From an uncultured Clostridium sp. (GTDB taxonomy: Bacteria; Bacillota; Clostridia; TANB77; CAG-508): 64,000 nucleotides of DNA. Of the stretch, positions 1-7,468 are shown piece by piece. Location: positions 21,369 through 85,368 of the forward strand of contig URYN01000008.1 of the NCBI GenBank assembly GCA_900552135.1, written 5' to 3'. Under the pieces are notes generated by a model. The model was given only the letters and a program-made list of their open reading frames with translations. It searched no databases and was not told the DNA's origin. Position 1 is the first letter of the stretch; every line of letters starts with the position of its first letter. A program made the position numbers and the translations under genes.

Positions 1-366
1 GATGTATATTTTTCTGGAAAAAAACCAACTTTTATTCCAAAATACAAAGTAAATAATAGCACTCCTTTTAGAGATAGAGTAAACAATATAATGAACAAGA
101 TTGAATATGGAAAAACGATAACTTATAATGACATTGCAAAAGAAATAGCTAAGGAACTAAGGATAACAAGAATGTCTGCACAGGCTGTAGGAGGAGCTGT
201 TGGAGCAAATCCGATTTGCATTATTATCCCATGCCATAGAGTAGTTGCTACAAATGGATCCCTTACCGGATATGGTGGAGGAATAAAAAATAAGATAAAA
301 TTGTTAGAACTAGAAGGTTTAGATATGAGTAAGTTTATTATTCCTACAAAAGGGACAGCATTATAA
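1..366 (+). CDS. ogt: Methylated-DNA--[protein]-cysteine S-methyltransferase, 5' partial
   Basis: This suicide DNA-repair enzyme removes alkyl groups from O6-alkylguanine by transferring them to its own cysteine. The reading frame is open from base 1, so the N-terminus lies outside the window; the ATG at 91 is internal. The C-terminal domain shows the active-site signature IIPCHRVV (the Cys is the alkyl acceptor), preceded by a helix-turn-helix-like stretch with RMSAQAVGGAVGANP and followed by SLTGYGGG and an LLELEG ending, all typical of Ogt/AdaB. The next gene is another alkylation-repair enzyme (tag), so the pair may form a small alkylation-damage unit. The identification is secure; only the start is missing. 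Confidence 0.95.
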   Translation, partial: DVYFSGKKPTFIPKYKVNNSTPFRDRVNNIMNKIEYGKTITYNDIAKEIAKELRITRMSAQAVGGAVGANPICIIIPCHRVVATNGSLTGYGGGIKNKIKLLELEGLDMSKFIIPTKGTAL

Positions 367-434
367 AAGCGTGAAGGAAATCTAAACATATAACAACCAT
401 AAAACAATAATATACTTTATAGATAGGAGTTTAC

Positions 435-983
435 ATGGACAATAGAAAAAGATGCAAGTGGTGCAATATGAAGAATCCACTATACATAAAATATCATGAT
501 GAGGAATGGTGTAGACCAAACTTTGATGAAAAATATTTATACGAGATGCTTACATTAGAATCTTTTCAGGCTGGGCTTTCTTGGGAGTGTGTACTAAATA
601 AAAGACAAGCTTTTGAGATGGCATATGATAACTTTAATATAGATAAAGTATGCCAATATGATGATGAAAAGGTTCTAGAACTTCAACAAAACAAAGACAT
701 AATCAGAAATAAACTAAAGATAAAAGCAAGTATAAACAATTCTAAAATATTTAAGGATATTCAAAAAGAATTTGGCTCATTCGACAATTACTTAAAGACT
801 TTTACAGATGGAAAAACATACTATGAAATAGATCAGACAACATCTCCACTCTCTGATGCTATTTCAAAAGACCTACAAAAAAGAGGAATGAAATTTGTAG
901 GTTCAACAATAATATATTCGTATTTACAGGCAATAGGAGTAATTATATCACATGACAAAGATTGCTTCCTTTTCGCCCAATAG
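435..983 (+). CDS. tag: DNA-3-methyladenine glycosylase I
   Basis: This base-excision repair glycosylase removes 3-methyladenine from DNA. The 182-residue protein is the normal length for Tag. It begins with the zinc-binding start RCKWCNMKNPLYIKYHDEEW (Cys and His positions as in E. coli Tag), continues with SFQAGLSWECVLNKRQAF, and has the C-terminal KFVGSTIIYSYLQAIG and a closing HDKDCF. A GGAG ribosome binding site lies about 7 bases before the ATG. The last residues (FAQ) and the stop codon are supplied by a 31-nt hairpin repeat that begins at 973, so the C-terminus has been reshaped by that insertion. It follows ogt directly. Confidence 0.95.
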   Translation: MDNRKRCKWCNMKNPLYIKYHDEEWCRPNFDEKYLYEMLTLESFQAGLSWECVLNKRQAFEMAYDNFNIDKVCQYDDEKVLELQQNKDIIRNKLKIKASINNSKIFKDIQKEFGSFDNYLKTFTDGKTYYEIDQTTSPLSDAISKDLQKRGMKFVGSTIIYSYLQAIGVIISHDKDCFLFAQ

Positions 984-1003
984 GGACGCCCCTTTTTGGG
1001 CGA
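973..1003 (+). repeat. 31-nt hairpin repeat, family 1, copy A1
   Basis: The unit begins TCGCCC and ends GGGCGA, with an inner AGGGACGCCCCT pairing, so it folds into one long hairpin. It overlaps the tag stop codon (981-983) and is followed by a T-rich run (about 1006-1013), so it may also serve as the terminator of tag. Its exact reverse complement occurs at 1091-1121. Confidence 0.9.
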
Positions 1004-1090
1004 GCTCTTTTTTATATTGGTTTCTGATTGTTTGAATGTAAAAAAACTTAATTAATTATTTTATTATTGATAATATAATTTCTAATTTTT

Positions 1091-1121
1091 TCGCCCAAAA
1101 AGGGGCGTCCCTATTGGGCGA
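1091..1121 (-). repeat. 31-nt hairpin repeat, family 1, copy A2
   Basis: This is a 31/31 reverse-complement copy of 973-1003, separated from it by 87 AT-rich bases. The inverted pairing resembles the BIME arrangement of REP elements. Confidence 0.9.
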
Positions 1122-1207
1122 TTAGTATTATAATATATTGAAAAATATTTAAATATTTGATAATATGTGGTTATAAAAATTCTAATGAAGAAAGAGAGAG
1201 GTTTATT

Positions 1208-2158
1208 ATGGATGAAAAAAATAATAAGATTGAAAATTTAAATGGCTTTAAGGACTTAAGAATAGTTGATAATTTTTATCAAACTTCAAGTTTCTTTCCA
1301 ATGCCAACCACAGAAATTGGAACATTAAGTGAAAGTGGAAAGACAAATTTGGGTTCATATTCACTTTGCTTTCCTTATTACATTGCAGGAAAAGACTATT
1401 ATGCAATGGTTCTTTGTTGTAGAAATAGTTCAAACACAGCAAAAAACATATTAAGAACAGGAAAGTGCTCAATAAATTTTATAACAGATAATAGAAAATA
1501 TTTTAAAGAAGCGGTTAGATTAGGCTATCCAGGAGAAACAACTGATGAAAAAATGAAAGATACAATATTCACACTTGTAGACGGAAAAAGAGCAAGAGAA
1601 AATTCTGAAGAAGAATTTCCAAAGATTGTACAAGAAGCTTTTCAAGTATTTGAATGTACTTGGGTAAGAGAATTAGACAATGCTCGAGACGATAAAGTTC
1701 AAGAAGAATACCTTCCACCATACCATCAATTTAACGGAATCACAAGTAAATTTGGTGCTCATTTTATATTAAAAATAGATCATATTCTTATGAAACCAAA
1801 GTACTACGATGCTATAATAAATGGCGTTAATGCTTGGAACTTCCCAAGCGTTCCAGTTGATTATGGCTACCGTGACAATAAGAACTTTTGGTATACAAAA
1901 TTTAAAAGACCAATTGCTGAACCAATTCCTGCAAGCAAAGGAATCAGTTTAGATACAGTAAAATATGCAGCATCAAGAATAGACCCGGATGTTAAATTTA
2001 CTGATGAAGCGTGTGCAAAACTTGTAAAAGTACCAAGAGTATTTTTAAGTACAGTATTAAAAGGATGCGTATCATGGGCAAAAGAAAACAATGTAAAATT
2101 AATCACAGAAAAGGAAATGGAAATAATTCAAGACAAGCGTAACAAAGAAAAGAAATAA
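1208..2158 (+). CDS. Flavin reductase-like FMN-binding protein with PCP_red-like C-terminus
   Basis: The first roughly 200 residues look like a flavin reductase-like split-barrel domain (a GTLSESGKTNLGSYS stretch, then YYAMVLCCRNSSNTAKNI and KCSINFI), a family that binds FMN and reduces flavins or small substrates. The final 45 or so residues (FTDEACAKLVKVPRVF, then a helix ending ITEKEMEII) resemble the PCP_red motif at the C-terminus of protochlorophyllide reductase B subunits. That motif also occurs in non-photosynthetic bacteria as a small helical add-on. The start was chosen at ATG 1208 because AGAGAGG sits 7 bases upstream; the longer TTG-initiated version from 1157 has no such site. 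Substrate unknown. Confidence 0.72.
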   Translation: MDEKNNKIENLNGFKDLRIVDNFYQTSSFFPMPTTEIGTLSESGKTNLGSYSLCFPYYIAGKDYYAMVLCCRNSSNTAKNILRTGKCSINFITDNRKYFKEAVRLGYPGETTDEKMKDTIFTLVDGKRARENSEEEFPKIVQEAFQVFECTWVRELDNARDDKVQEEYLPPYHQFNGITSKFGAHFILKIDHILMKPKYYDAIINGVNAWNFPSVPVDYGYRDNKNFWYTKFKRPIAEPIPASKGISLDTVKYAASRIDPDVKFTDEACAKLVKVPRVFLSTVLKGCVSWAKENNVKLITEKEMEIIQDKRNKEKK

Positions 2159-2180
2159 TATATTTATCAAGGAGACTAAT

Positions 2181-2888
2181 GTGGAAAGAATAGACAAAAT
2201 AATATCTTCACAGACAAATTATTCTAGAAAAGATGTCAAAAAGCTCATATCACAAAAGAAGATAAGAGTAAATGATGAGATTGTAAAAAGACCGGAACAG
2301 AAAGTGAATGAACAACAAGATGCAATATATATAGATGGAAATAAATTAGATATGAAGAAACACATATATTTAGTATTAAACAAGCCACAGGGGTATATAT
2401 CAGCAACTGAAGATAGAACGGCAAAAACCGTATTGGACTTAGTACCAGAGCAATATATAAGAAAAGGTTTGTTTCCAGCAGGAAGATTAGACAAAGACAC
2501 AACTGGAATGATGATTATAACAGATGATGGAGAATTTGCACATAACATATTAGCTCCAAGAAAACACATAGAAAAAACATACAGAGTACAAATAGATATA
2601 GACATAACAGAAGAGATGAAAGAAAAGTTCAAACAAGGAATCGTTCTAAAAGACCATGTATGTTGCCCTGCAACGATTGTAGTAGAAAACAAAAATACAG
2701 CATTAATAACAATAACAGAAGGAAAATATCATCAAATTAAAAGAATGTTTGGATGCTTTGGAGCAAAAGTAGTAAGATTGCATAGAATCTCAATGGGAGG
2801 CTTACAACTACCAAGTGATTTAATAGAAGGAAAGTGTAGAGAGCTAACAGCAGAAGAACTAGAAAAAGTATGTAGAAGAGACAAGTAA
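2181..2888 (+). CDS. rsuA: 16S rRNA pseudouridine synthase (RsuA family)
   Basis: This enzyme isomerises a uridine of ribosomal RNA to pseudouridine. An N-terminal S4 RNA-binding domain (residues about 1-60, ERIDKIISSQTNYSRKDVKKLI) precedes the catalytic domain with the signature GRLDKDTTG, whose Asp is the nucleophile, and the later GKYHQIKRMF motif. The 235-residue length is typical of RsuA. The start is GTG at 2181 with GGAGA 5-9 bases upstream. It lies 22 bases after the flavin reductase-like gene and probably shares its transcript. RsuA (position 516) is the best subfamily guess; RluB/E/F are relatives with the same architecture. Confidence 0.88.
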   Translation: MERIDKIISSQTNYSRKDVKKLISQKKIRVNDEIVKRPEQKVNEQQDAIYIDGNKLDMKKHIYLVLNKPQGYISATEDRTAKTVLDLVPEQYIRKGLFPAGRLDKDTTGMMIITDDGEFAHNILAPRKHIEKTYRVQIDIDITEEMKEKFKQGIVLKDHVCCPATIVVENKNTALITITEGKYHQIKRMFGCFGAKVVRLHRISMGGLQLPSDLIEGKCRELTAEELEKVCRRDK

Positions 2889-3001
2889 GAGACATAAAGA
2901 TTGATGAAAATTTACACATTGAAATAAATCCAAGGCCGCAATATATAGGAGAACTCCTAAAAGAGGCTGTGAAAGCAGAAATGGAGAGATAGATAGCAAA
3001 A

Positions 3002-3643
3002 ATGAATATATTAAAACCTCAAAAGATGTTGTCTGATAATTTAAGAACTATTGAAGATTTACAAAACGAATTAATGGAAAATGATGAATTAGAAAATGTT
3101 AAAGTAAAAGATTATTCAAATAACAATTTAGAAGTCTTTGATGTTACATGCAATAAGGCAGTGTTTAATAATGCCTCTATAATAAATAGTAGGTTCGAGA
3201 AAACATTTTTAACAGATGTAGAATTTACAAACTGTAATTTTTCAAACACTACATTTGACAATTGTAGCTTCATAAGATGTGAATTTAATAATTGTAAGTT
3301 AACAGGATGTAACTTTATAGAAAATGTTTTATTTGATATAGGATTTATAGATTCGAACATGAGCTATGCCAATATATCACTGAGCAATTTAAGAGGAATA
3401 ATTTTTAATAATACATCAATCAGAAGCGGAAGTTTGCAGGAAAATAAAGTAAAGAATATAAATTTTAAAGAAGCGGACCTAAGAGGAATACAATTTTTTA
3501 AAACAAGCTTAAATGGAATTGACTTATCAAATAGTAATATAGATCAAATTGCAGTTTCACTTGAAGATATAAAAGGTGCAAAAATAAACCAAATGCAAGC
3601 AATAGATTTAATATCTTTATTGGGAGTAAAGGTAGTTGAATAA
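3002..3643 (+). CDS. Pentapeptide-repeat protein
   Basis: The 213-residue protein is built mostly of A(D/N)LXX-type pentapeptides from about residue 50 onward (for example VEFTNCNFSNTTFDNCSFIRC, then INFKEADLRGIQF), which predicts a right-handed quadrilateral beta-helix. There is no signal peptide or membrane segment, so it should be cytosolic. Some relatives (Qnr, MfpA) protect DNA gyrase by mimicking DNA, but most have no known function, and nothing here picks one out. The first 45 residues are an acidic non-repeat region. It is followed by a short hairpin with a T-run at 3688-3710. Confidence 0.85.
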   Translation: MNILKPQKMLSDNLRTIEDLQNELMENDELENVKVKDYSNNNLEVFDVTCNKAVFNNASIINSRFEKTFLTDVEFTNCNFSNTTFDNCSFIRCEFNNCKLTGCNFIENVLFDIGFIDSNMSYANISLSNLRGIIFNNTSIRSGSLQENKVKNINFKEADLRGIQFFKTSLNGIDLSNSNIDQIAVSLEDIKGAKINQMQAIDLISLLGVKVVE

Positions 3644-3687
3644 TAAATGCATAATTGTTTGAAAAGAATTAAATATTTGCAACTAGC

Positions 3688-3710
3688 ATTTTCTTCGGTG
3701 AAAATTTTTT
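3688..3710 (+). terminator. Probable rho-independent terminator after the pentapeptide gene
   Basis: A 6-bp ATTTTC/GAAAAT stem closed by a UUCGGU-type loop is followed directly by six T. The stem is short, so confidence is moderate. Confidence 0.5.
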
Positions 3711-3742
3711 GAAAAAATCTGTAAAATAATTAAAAATTTTAA

Positions 3743-3772
3743 TTGACTTTTTTTCTTTCTAAGTGGTATAAT
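3743..3772 (+). promoter_or_regulatory. Sigma-A type promoter of the MATE-kinase gene
   Basis: TTGACT at 3743-3748 and a perfect TATAAT at 3767-3772 are 18 bases apart. The longest reading frame of the next gene would begin at the TTG inside this -35 box, which argues against that start. The 100-nt leader that follows contains two crossed complementary pairs (GAGAG 3791-3795 with CTCTC 3824-3828; GGGTT 3799-3803 with AACCT 3830-3834). Confidence 0.7.
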
Positions 3773-3880
3773 AGGCAAGCTAACAAAAAAGAGAGTAAGG
3801 GTTGTGAGAAGAATTTAGTGTTCCTCTCCAACCTGATATTTATGTCTTTTTATCAAAAAGGGGGAGGAATGAAAGAAAAA

Positions 3881-5887
3881 ATGGAGCAAGAAAATATACT
3901 TGGAAAAGAAAAAATAGGTAAATTAATATTAAAATTTTCTATTCCTTGCATTGTTTCAATGTTGGTAAACTCATTATATAACATAGTAGACCAAATATTC
4001 ATTGGACAAGGAGTAGGACCGCTAGGGAATGGTGCTACAAATGTAGTATTCCCACTAGTAATGATAGGCTTAGCATTTTCTTTAATGTTTGGAGATGGTG
4101 CATCAGCATATTTAAGCTTAAAACTTGGAGAAAAGAAGAAAAAAGAAGCAGAAATAGGAATTGGTAACGGAATATTATTATCTGCAATTGTATCAATATT
4201 TTTCTGTATAATCACATTAATCTTTTTACCACAATTTTTAACAATATTTGGCTGTACTGAAAAATTAAGAGAATTCGCAATGATTTATGGTAAGATTATT
4301 GCAATTGGTCTTCCATTCTCTATGATTGGAACTACTTTGAATTCAATTATTAGAGCAGATGGAAATCCTAAATTTGCTATGATGAGCATGGTAGCAGGCG
4401 CAATTTTAAATACAATATTAGATCCAATATTCATATTTAAATTCGACATGGGAGTAGCTGGTGCAGCTATTGCTACTGTAATAAGCCAAGTGCTTACATT
4501 TGTATTAAACGTTGCATATATTAAGAAATTTAAATCTATACAATTATCAAAAGAAAGCTTTAAATTAAAAGCTGGAGTATGCAAGAAAGTTTCAATGCTT
4601 GGAATAAGTAGTTTTATTACTCAAATGAGTATTGTATGTGTTATGACTGCCGAAAATAATTTACTTGGAAAATATGGTGCAAATAGCGAATACGGAGCCG
4701 AAACTCCAATTACGGTTCTTGGAATTGTAATGAAGATAAATCAAATATTAAATAGCATAATAATAGGTATTGCTGCAGGAAGTCAACCTATAATTGGATA
4801 TAATTATGGTGCTAAGAAATATGACAGAGTAAAGAAAACACTGAAGATTGTTCTAAGTTCAAGTTTAGTAATAAGTACAATAGCATTCATATTGTTCCAA
4901 ACAATACCAGATAAATTAATCTTAATATTTGGTAATGGTGATGTAAAATACATGGAGTTTGCATGTTTAGCATTTAGAACATATTTATTACTTTGCATCT
5001 GTAATGGTGTTCAAATACCATCAGGAATTTTCTTTCAAGCAATCGGAAAAAGCACAAAGAGTGCTATATTATCACTTTCAAGACAAATTGTTATATTAAT
5101 TCCTGCTATGATAATATTGAGTGGAATCTATGGAATAATGGGTGTATTAAGTGCTGGACCGGTAGCTGATGGATTAGCGTTTGTATTGGCTGTTATACTT
5201 CTAATAAAAGAAACAAGAGGCATGAAGGCTGATGGAGTAGAAACAGAAAAAGCAGAAAGAAAAGAAATACCAGAAACTGCAGTAGCTAACAACGGAATTG
5301 TAATCACAATTGCAAGAGAATATGGTTCTGGCGGAAGATATATTGGAAAATTAGTTGCAGAAAGATTAGGAATTAAACTATACGATAAAAACATAATAGA
5401 AAAAATGTCAGAAGAAACAGGATTGGCAAAAGAATATATAAAAGACAACGAACAAAAAAGAACTGTTTTCGACAATTTCAATAATGGCTATTATGCTGGT
5501 CTGAATAACTCTGACGAACTATTTATACAAGAATCAAACTTAATAAAAGATTTAGCTGATAGGGAATCTTGTGTGATAGTTGGAAGATGTGCAGACTTCA
5601 TATTAAAAGACAAAAAGAATGTTTTGAAAATATTTGTAAGTAGTAGTATGGAAAATAAAGTAAAAAGAGCAACAGAATTTTATCATATAGATAAGAAAAA
5701 TGCAGAAAAAGAGATTACAAGAATAAATAAACTAAGAGCAAATCACTATGAATACTATACAGAAAGAGGCTGGGAGACATCATCAAATTATGATATTTGC
5801 GTAAACAGCGATTCTATTGGAATCGACAATGTTGTAGACTTAATATGCAGTATAGTAGAGAAAAGTAAAGAATTTGCGGTTAAATAA
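3881..5887 (+). CDS. MATE-family efflux transporter fused to a cytidylate-kinase-like domain
   Basis: Residues about 10-440 form a complete MATE multidrug/Na+ antiporter with twelve predicted membrane segments (start ILGKEKIGKLILKFSIPCIV, then NSLYNIVDQIFIGQGVG). A charged linker leads to a soluble C-terminal domain of about 190 residues beginning IVITIAREYGSGGRYIG, whose GSGG loop and later VIVGRCADF match the cytidylate kinase-like family of P-loop NMP kinases. The kinase half should face the cytosol and could sense or modify a nucleotide linked to export; this is inference. ATG 3881 is preferred: GGAGG ends 13 bases upstream, whereas the in-frame ATG at 3869 is only 1 base from it. Confidence 0.85.
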   Translation: MEQENILGKEKIGKLILKFSIPCIVSMLVNSLYNIVDQIFIGQGVGPLGNGATNVVFPLVMIGLAFSLMFGDGASAYLSLKLGEKKKKEAEIGIGNGILLSAIVSIFFCIITLIFLPQFLTIFGCTEKLREFAMIYGKIIAIGLPFSMIGTTLNSIIRADGNPKFAMMSMVAGAILNTILDPIFIFKFDMGVAGAAIATVISQVLTFVLNVAYIKKFKSIQLSKESFKLKAGVCKKVSMLGISSFITQMSIVCVMTAENNLLGKYGANSEYGAETPITVLGIVMKINQILNSIIIGIAAGSQPIIGYNYGAKKYDRVKKTLKIVLSSSLVISTIAFILFQTIPDKLILIFGNGDVKYMEFACLAFRTYLLLCICNGVQIPSGIFFQAIGKSTKSAILSLSRQIVILIPAMIILSGIYGIMGVLSAGPVADGLAFVLAVILLIKETRGMKADGVETEKAERKEIPETAVANNGIVITIAREYGSGGRYIGKLVAERLGIKLYDKNIIEKMSEETGLAKEYIKDNEQKRTVFDNFNNGYYAGLNNSDELFIQESNLIKDLADRESCVIVGRCADFILKDKKNVLKIFVSSSMENKVKRATEFYHIDKKNAEKEITRINKLRANHYEYYTERGWETSSNYDICVNSDSIGIDNVVDLICSIVEKSKEFAVK

Positions 5888-5932
5888 GGTTTAAAATATA
5901 AGCTTTTGGATAACATATTATGGGTGATTAGT

Positions 5933-6931
5933 ATGTTTAAGCCAAAGGCTTTATATTGTGAAAATAATATTGAAAATTATGTGCTTGGAAGAGAGCTATT
6001 AGAAAAATATGCTGATGTTCCAAGAGTGATAATTGACAATCATAATAATATTGAAGAAATGAGAAAGAAGCAAAATAAAGATTTTGCGGATATGAAACGA
6101 AATTTGATAATAGGAGTGAGGAAGACGCATAAGTTTGTTCCAAATCACAAGACATCAGATTTTCTAGTTCCATATACATCCTCTGGTTGTACAGCAATGT
6201 GTATGTACTGTTACCTTGTCTGCAATTACAACAAGTGTGCGTATTTGAGGCTATTTGTGAATAGAGAAGAGATGCTAGATAAAATTATAAGAACAGCACA
6301 AAATGCAGAAAAAGATTTAACCTTTGAAATTGGAAGTAATAGTGATTTAGTTTTAGAAAATACCATTACAAACAATTTAGTTTGGACGATTGAAAACTTT
6401 GCAAATACTTCGAAGGGACATTTAACTTTTCCTACCAAGTTTGATATGGTAGATGATATTCTGACTTTAAAACATAATGGAAAAGTTACTGTTAGAATGA
6501 GTGTGAATCCCGAAGAAATTATTAATAAGGTTGAATTTGGTACGTCAAGACTAAAAAATAGAGTCCAGGCTATTAATAAATTAGCCGATGCCGACTATCC
6601 TATTGGAATTTTGATAGCACCAGTAATTTTAGTAGAAAATTGGAAAGAACTATACTCGAATTTGATAAAATATCTGTATGAAAATTTGAGCGAAAAGGCT
6701 AAGAAACATGCCTTTTTCGAAATTATTTTTATGACATACAGTTTTGTTCATAGAGCAATAAATACAGAGGTATTTCCAAATGCCATAGATTTATATAATC
6801 CAGAATTGATGAGAGGCCGTGGAAGAGGAAAATATATGTATAAAGACTATATTCGTGAAGAAGGAGAAAAATTCTTACGAGAAGAAATGCAGAAATATTT
6901 TCCGCATAATCAGATTGAATATGTGGTATAA
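5933..6931 (+). CDS. splB: Spore photoproduct lyase family radical SAM protein
   Basis: This radical-SAM repair enzyme reverses the 5-thyminyl-5,6-dihydrothymine lesion formed in UV-irradiated spore DNA. The 332-residue protein starts FKPKALYCE as in SplB proteins, has the cluster-binding CTAMCMYC (CX3CX2C) followed by YLVCNYNKCAYLRLFVN, then the SAM-binding barrel (EIGSNSDLV, VTVRMSVNPEEI) and the C-terminal GRGKYMYKDYIR. The start ATG 5933 has GGGTG 6 bases upstream; the TTG at 5906 lacks a site. Its presence suggests endospore-forming ancestry. A 31-nt repeat begins 21 bases after the stop. Confidence 0.88.
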   Translation: MFKPKALYCENNIENYVLGRELLEKYADVPRVIIDNHNNIEEMRKKQNKDFADMKRNLIIGVRKTHKFVPNHKTSDFLVPYTSSGCTAMCMYCYLVCNYNKCAYLRLFVNREEMLDKIIRTAQNAEKDLTFEIGSNSDLVLENTITNNLVWTIENFANTSKGHLTFPTKFDMVDDILTLKHNGKVTVRMSVNPEEIINKVEFGTSRLKNRVQAINKLADADYPIGILIAPVILVENWKELYSNLIKYLYENLSEKAKKHAFFEIIFMTYSFVHRAINTEVFPNAIDLYNPELMRGRGRGKYMYKDYIREEGEKFLREEMQKYFPHNQIEYVV

Positions 6932-6952
6932 AGTTCAATTTTTGAACAGCCT

Positions 6953-6983
6953 TCGCCCATTGGGGACGTCCCTTTTTGGGCGA
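6953..6983 (+). repeat. 31-nt hairpin repeat, family 1, copy B1
   Basis: TCGCCC...GGGCGA unit with an inner GGGACGTCCC palindrome, closely related to copy A1. It lies just downstream of splB and forms an inverted pair with 7421-7451 (29 of 31 positions match after reverse complementing). Confidence 0.9.
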
Positions 6984-6989
6984 AAAAGA

Positions 6990-7020
6990 GTACAAAATTT
7001 CCTTCGTCCACAAATTGTAC
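6990..7020 (+). repeat. 31-nt hairpin repeat, family 2, unit 1
   Basis: Begins GTACAAAATTT and ends AAATTGTAC, so the arms pair. The core is CCTTCGTCC. It is the first of three same-length units in this intergenic region and sits 6 bases after copy B1 of family 1. Confidence 0.8.
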
Positions 7021-7032
7021 AAATTGGAAATA

Positions 7033-7063
7033 GTACAATTTTTCCCCCGGAACTAAATTGTAC
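7033..7063 (+). repeat. 31-nt hairpin repeat, family 2, unit 2
   Basis: GTACAATTT...AAATTGTAC arms around a CCCCCGGAAC core. Its reverse complement is close to the unit at 62794-62824, about 55 kb away. Confidence 0.85.
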
Positions 7064-7089
7064 TGTCCTCGAATTGCAAATTGTAAAAA

Positions 7090-7120
7090 GTCCAAAATCT
7101 CCCCCGGAACCAAATTGTAC
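7090..7120 (+). repeat. 31-nt hairpin repeat, family 2, unit 3
   Basis: Shares the CTCCCCCGGAACCAAATTGTAC half with unit 2; the left arm has decayed (GTCC instead of GTAC). It ends 9 bases before the metK -35 box. Confidence 0.75.
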
Positions 7121-7129
7121 TAAAAGAGC

Positions 7130-7158
7130 TTGACATAAATATATTTAATTTGTATAAT
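7130..7158 (+). promoter_or_regulatory. Promoter of the SAM riboswitch-metK unit
   Basis: Consensus TTGACA at 7130-7135 and TATAAT at 7153-7158, separated by 17 bases. Transcription should begin near 7165, just before the aptamer. Confidence 0.85.
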
Positions 7159-7175
7159 AGGTTTTGTAATATATA

Positions 7176-7281
7176 TATTATCAAGAGTGGACGAGAGAAT
7201 CGGCTTTATGACTCCACAGCAACCTATTGGGTTAGGTGCTAATACCGACAAAGTTACGGAAAGTACTTTGAATGATGATTT
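7176..7281 (+). ncRNA. SAM-I (S-box) riboswitch aptamer
   Basis: The S-box core is readable: AAGAGTGG then ACGAGAGAA, the GGCTTTATGACTCCA segment, the invariant CAGCAACCT, GGTTAGGTGCTAATACCGAC, a P4 helix (CAAAGT with ACTTTG) and a closing TGATGAT that pairs with ATTATCA at about 7177-7183 to form P1. When S-adenosylmethionine binds, P1 is stabilised and the downstream terminator should form, switching off metK. The location directly upstream of SAM synthetase is the classic feedback arrangement. Confidence 0.9.
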
Positions 7282-7293
7282 CTAAGAATCGTT

Positions 7294-7326
7294 AAACTTT
7301 GTACCTGCGCAAGTACAAAGTTTTTT
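7294..7326 (+). terminator. Riboswitch-controlled terminator
   Basis: AAACTTTGTAC and GTACAAAGTTT form an 11-bp stem around a CTGCGCAA loop, with a T-run to 7326. It lies 13 bases after the aptamer's P1 3' strand and is the expected expression platform of the S-box. Confidence 0.88.
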
Positions 7327-7420
7327 AGCTTTTATAGAAATTAAAATTTATTTTAATTAAATCAACTTGAGGGGAAAGAGACATTTGATAAGAAATGTAT
7401 CTAATTGGGTTTTCAGTATA

Positions 7421-7451
7421 TCGCCCCAAAAGGGGCGTCCCCAATGGGCGA
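7421..7451 (-). repeat. 31-nt hairpin repeat, family 1, copy B2
   Basis: TCGCCCC...GGGCGA unit in the metK leader, between the riboswitch terminator and the metK ribosome binding site. It matches the reverse complement of 6953-6983 at 29 of 31 positions. When transcribed it would place a stable hairpin just upstream of the start region. Confidence 0.9.
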
Positions 7452-7468
7452 TTTTGAAGGAGGAGAAT

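Noticed and set aside
2893..2992. Short open stretch after rsuA reading INPRPQYIGELLKEAVKAE before a stop
   Set aside because: It reads like a protein tail, but it has no start codon or binding site and I could not place it in a family. It may be a remnant or chance.
3743..3880. Longer N-terminus for the MATE-kinase protein starting at TTG 3743
   Set aside because: The TTG is the -35 box of a well-formed promoter, so it would not be transcribed; the extra residues are not typical of MATE proteins.
6819..7133. 104-codon ORF across the splB end and the repeat region
   Set aside because: It overlaps splB in another frame and mostly translates the hairpin repeats; no binding site.
973..7451. 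Family 1 repeats considered as a CRISPR array
   Set aside because: Only four copies in inverted pairs at two loci, no regular spacers and no cas genes.
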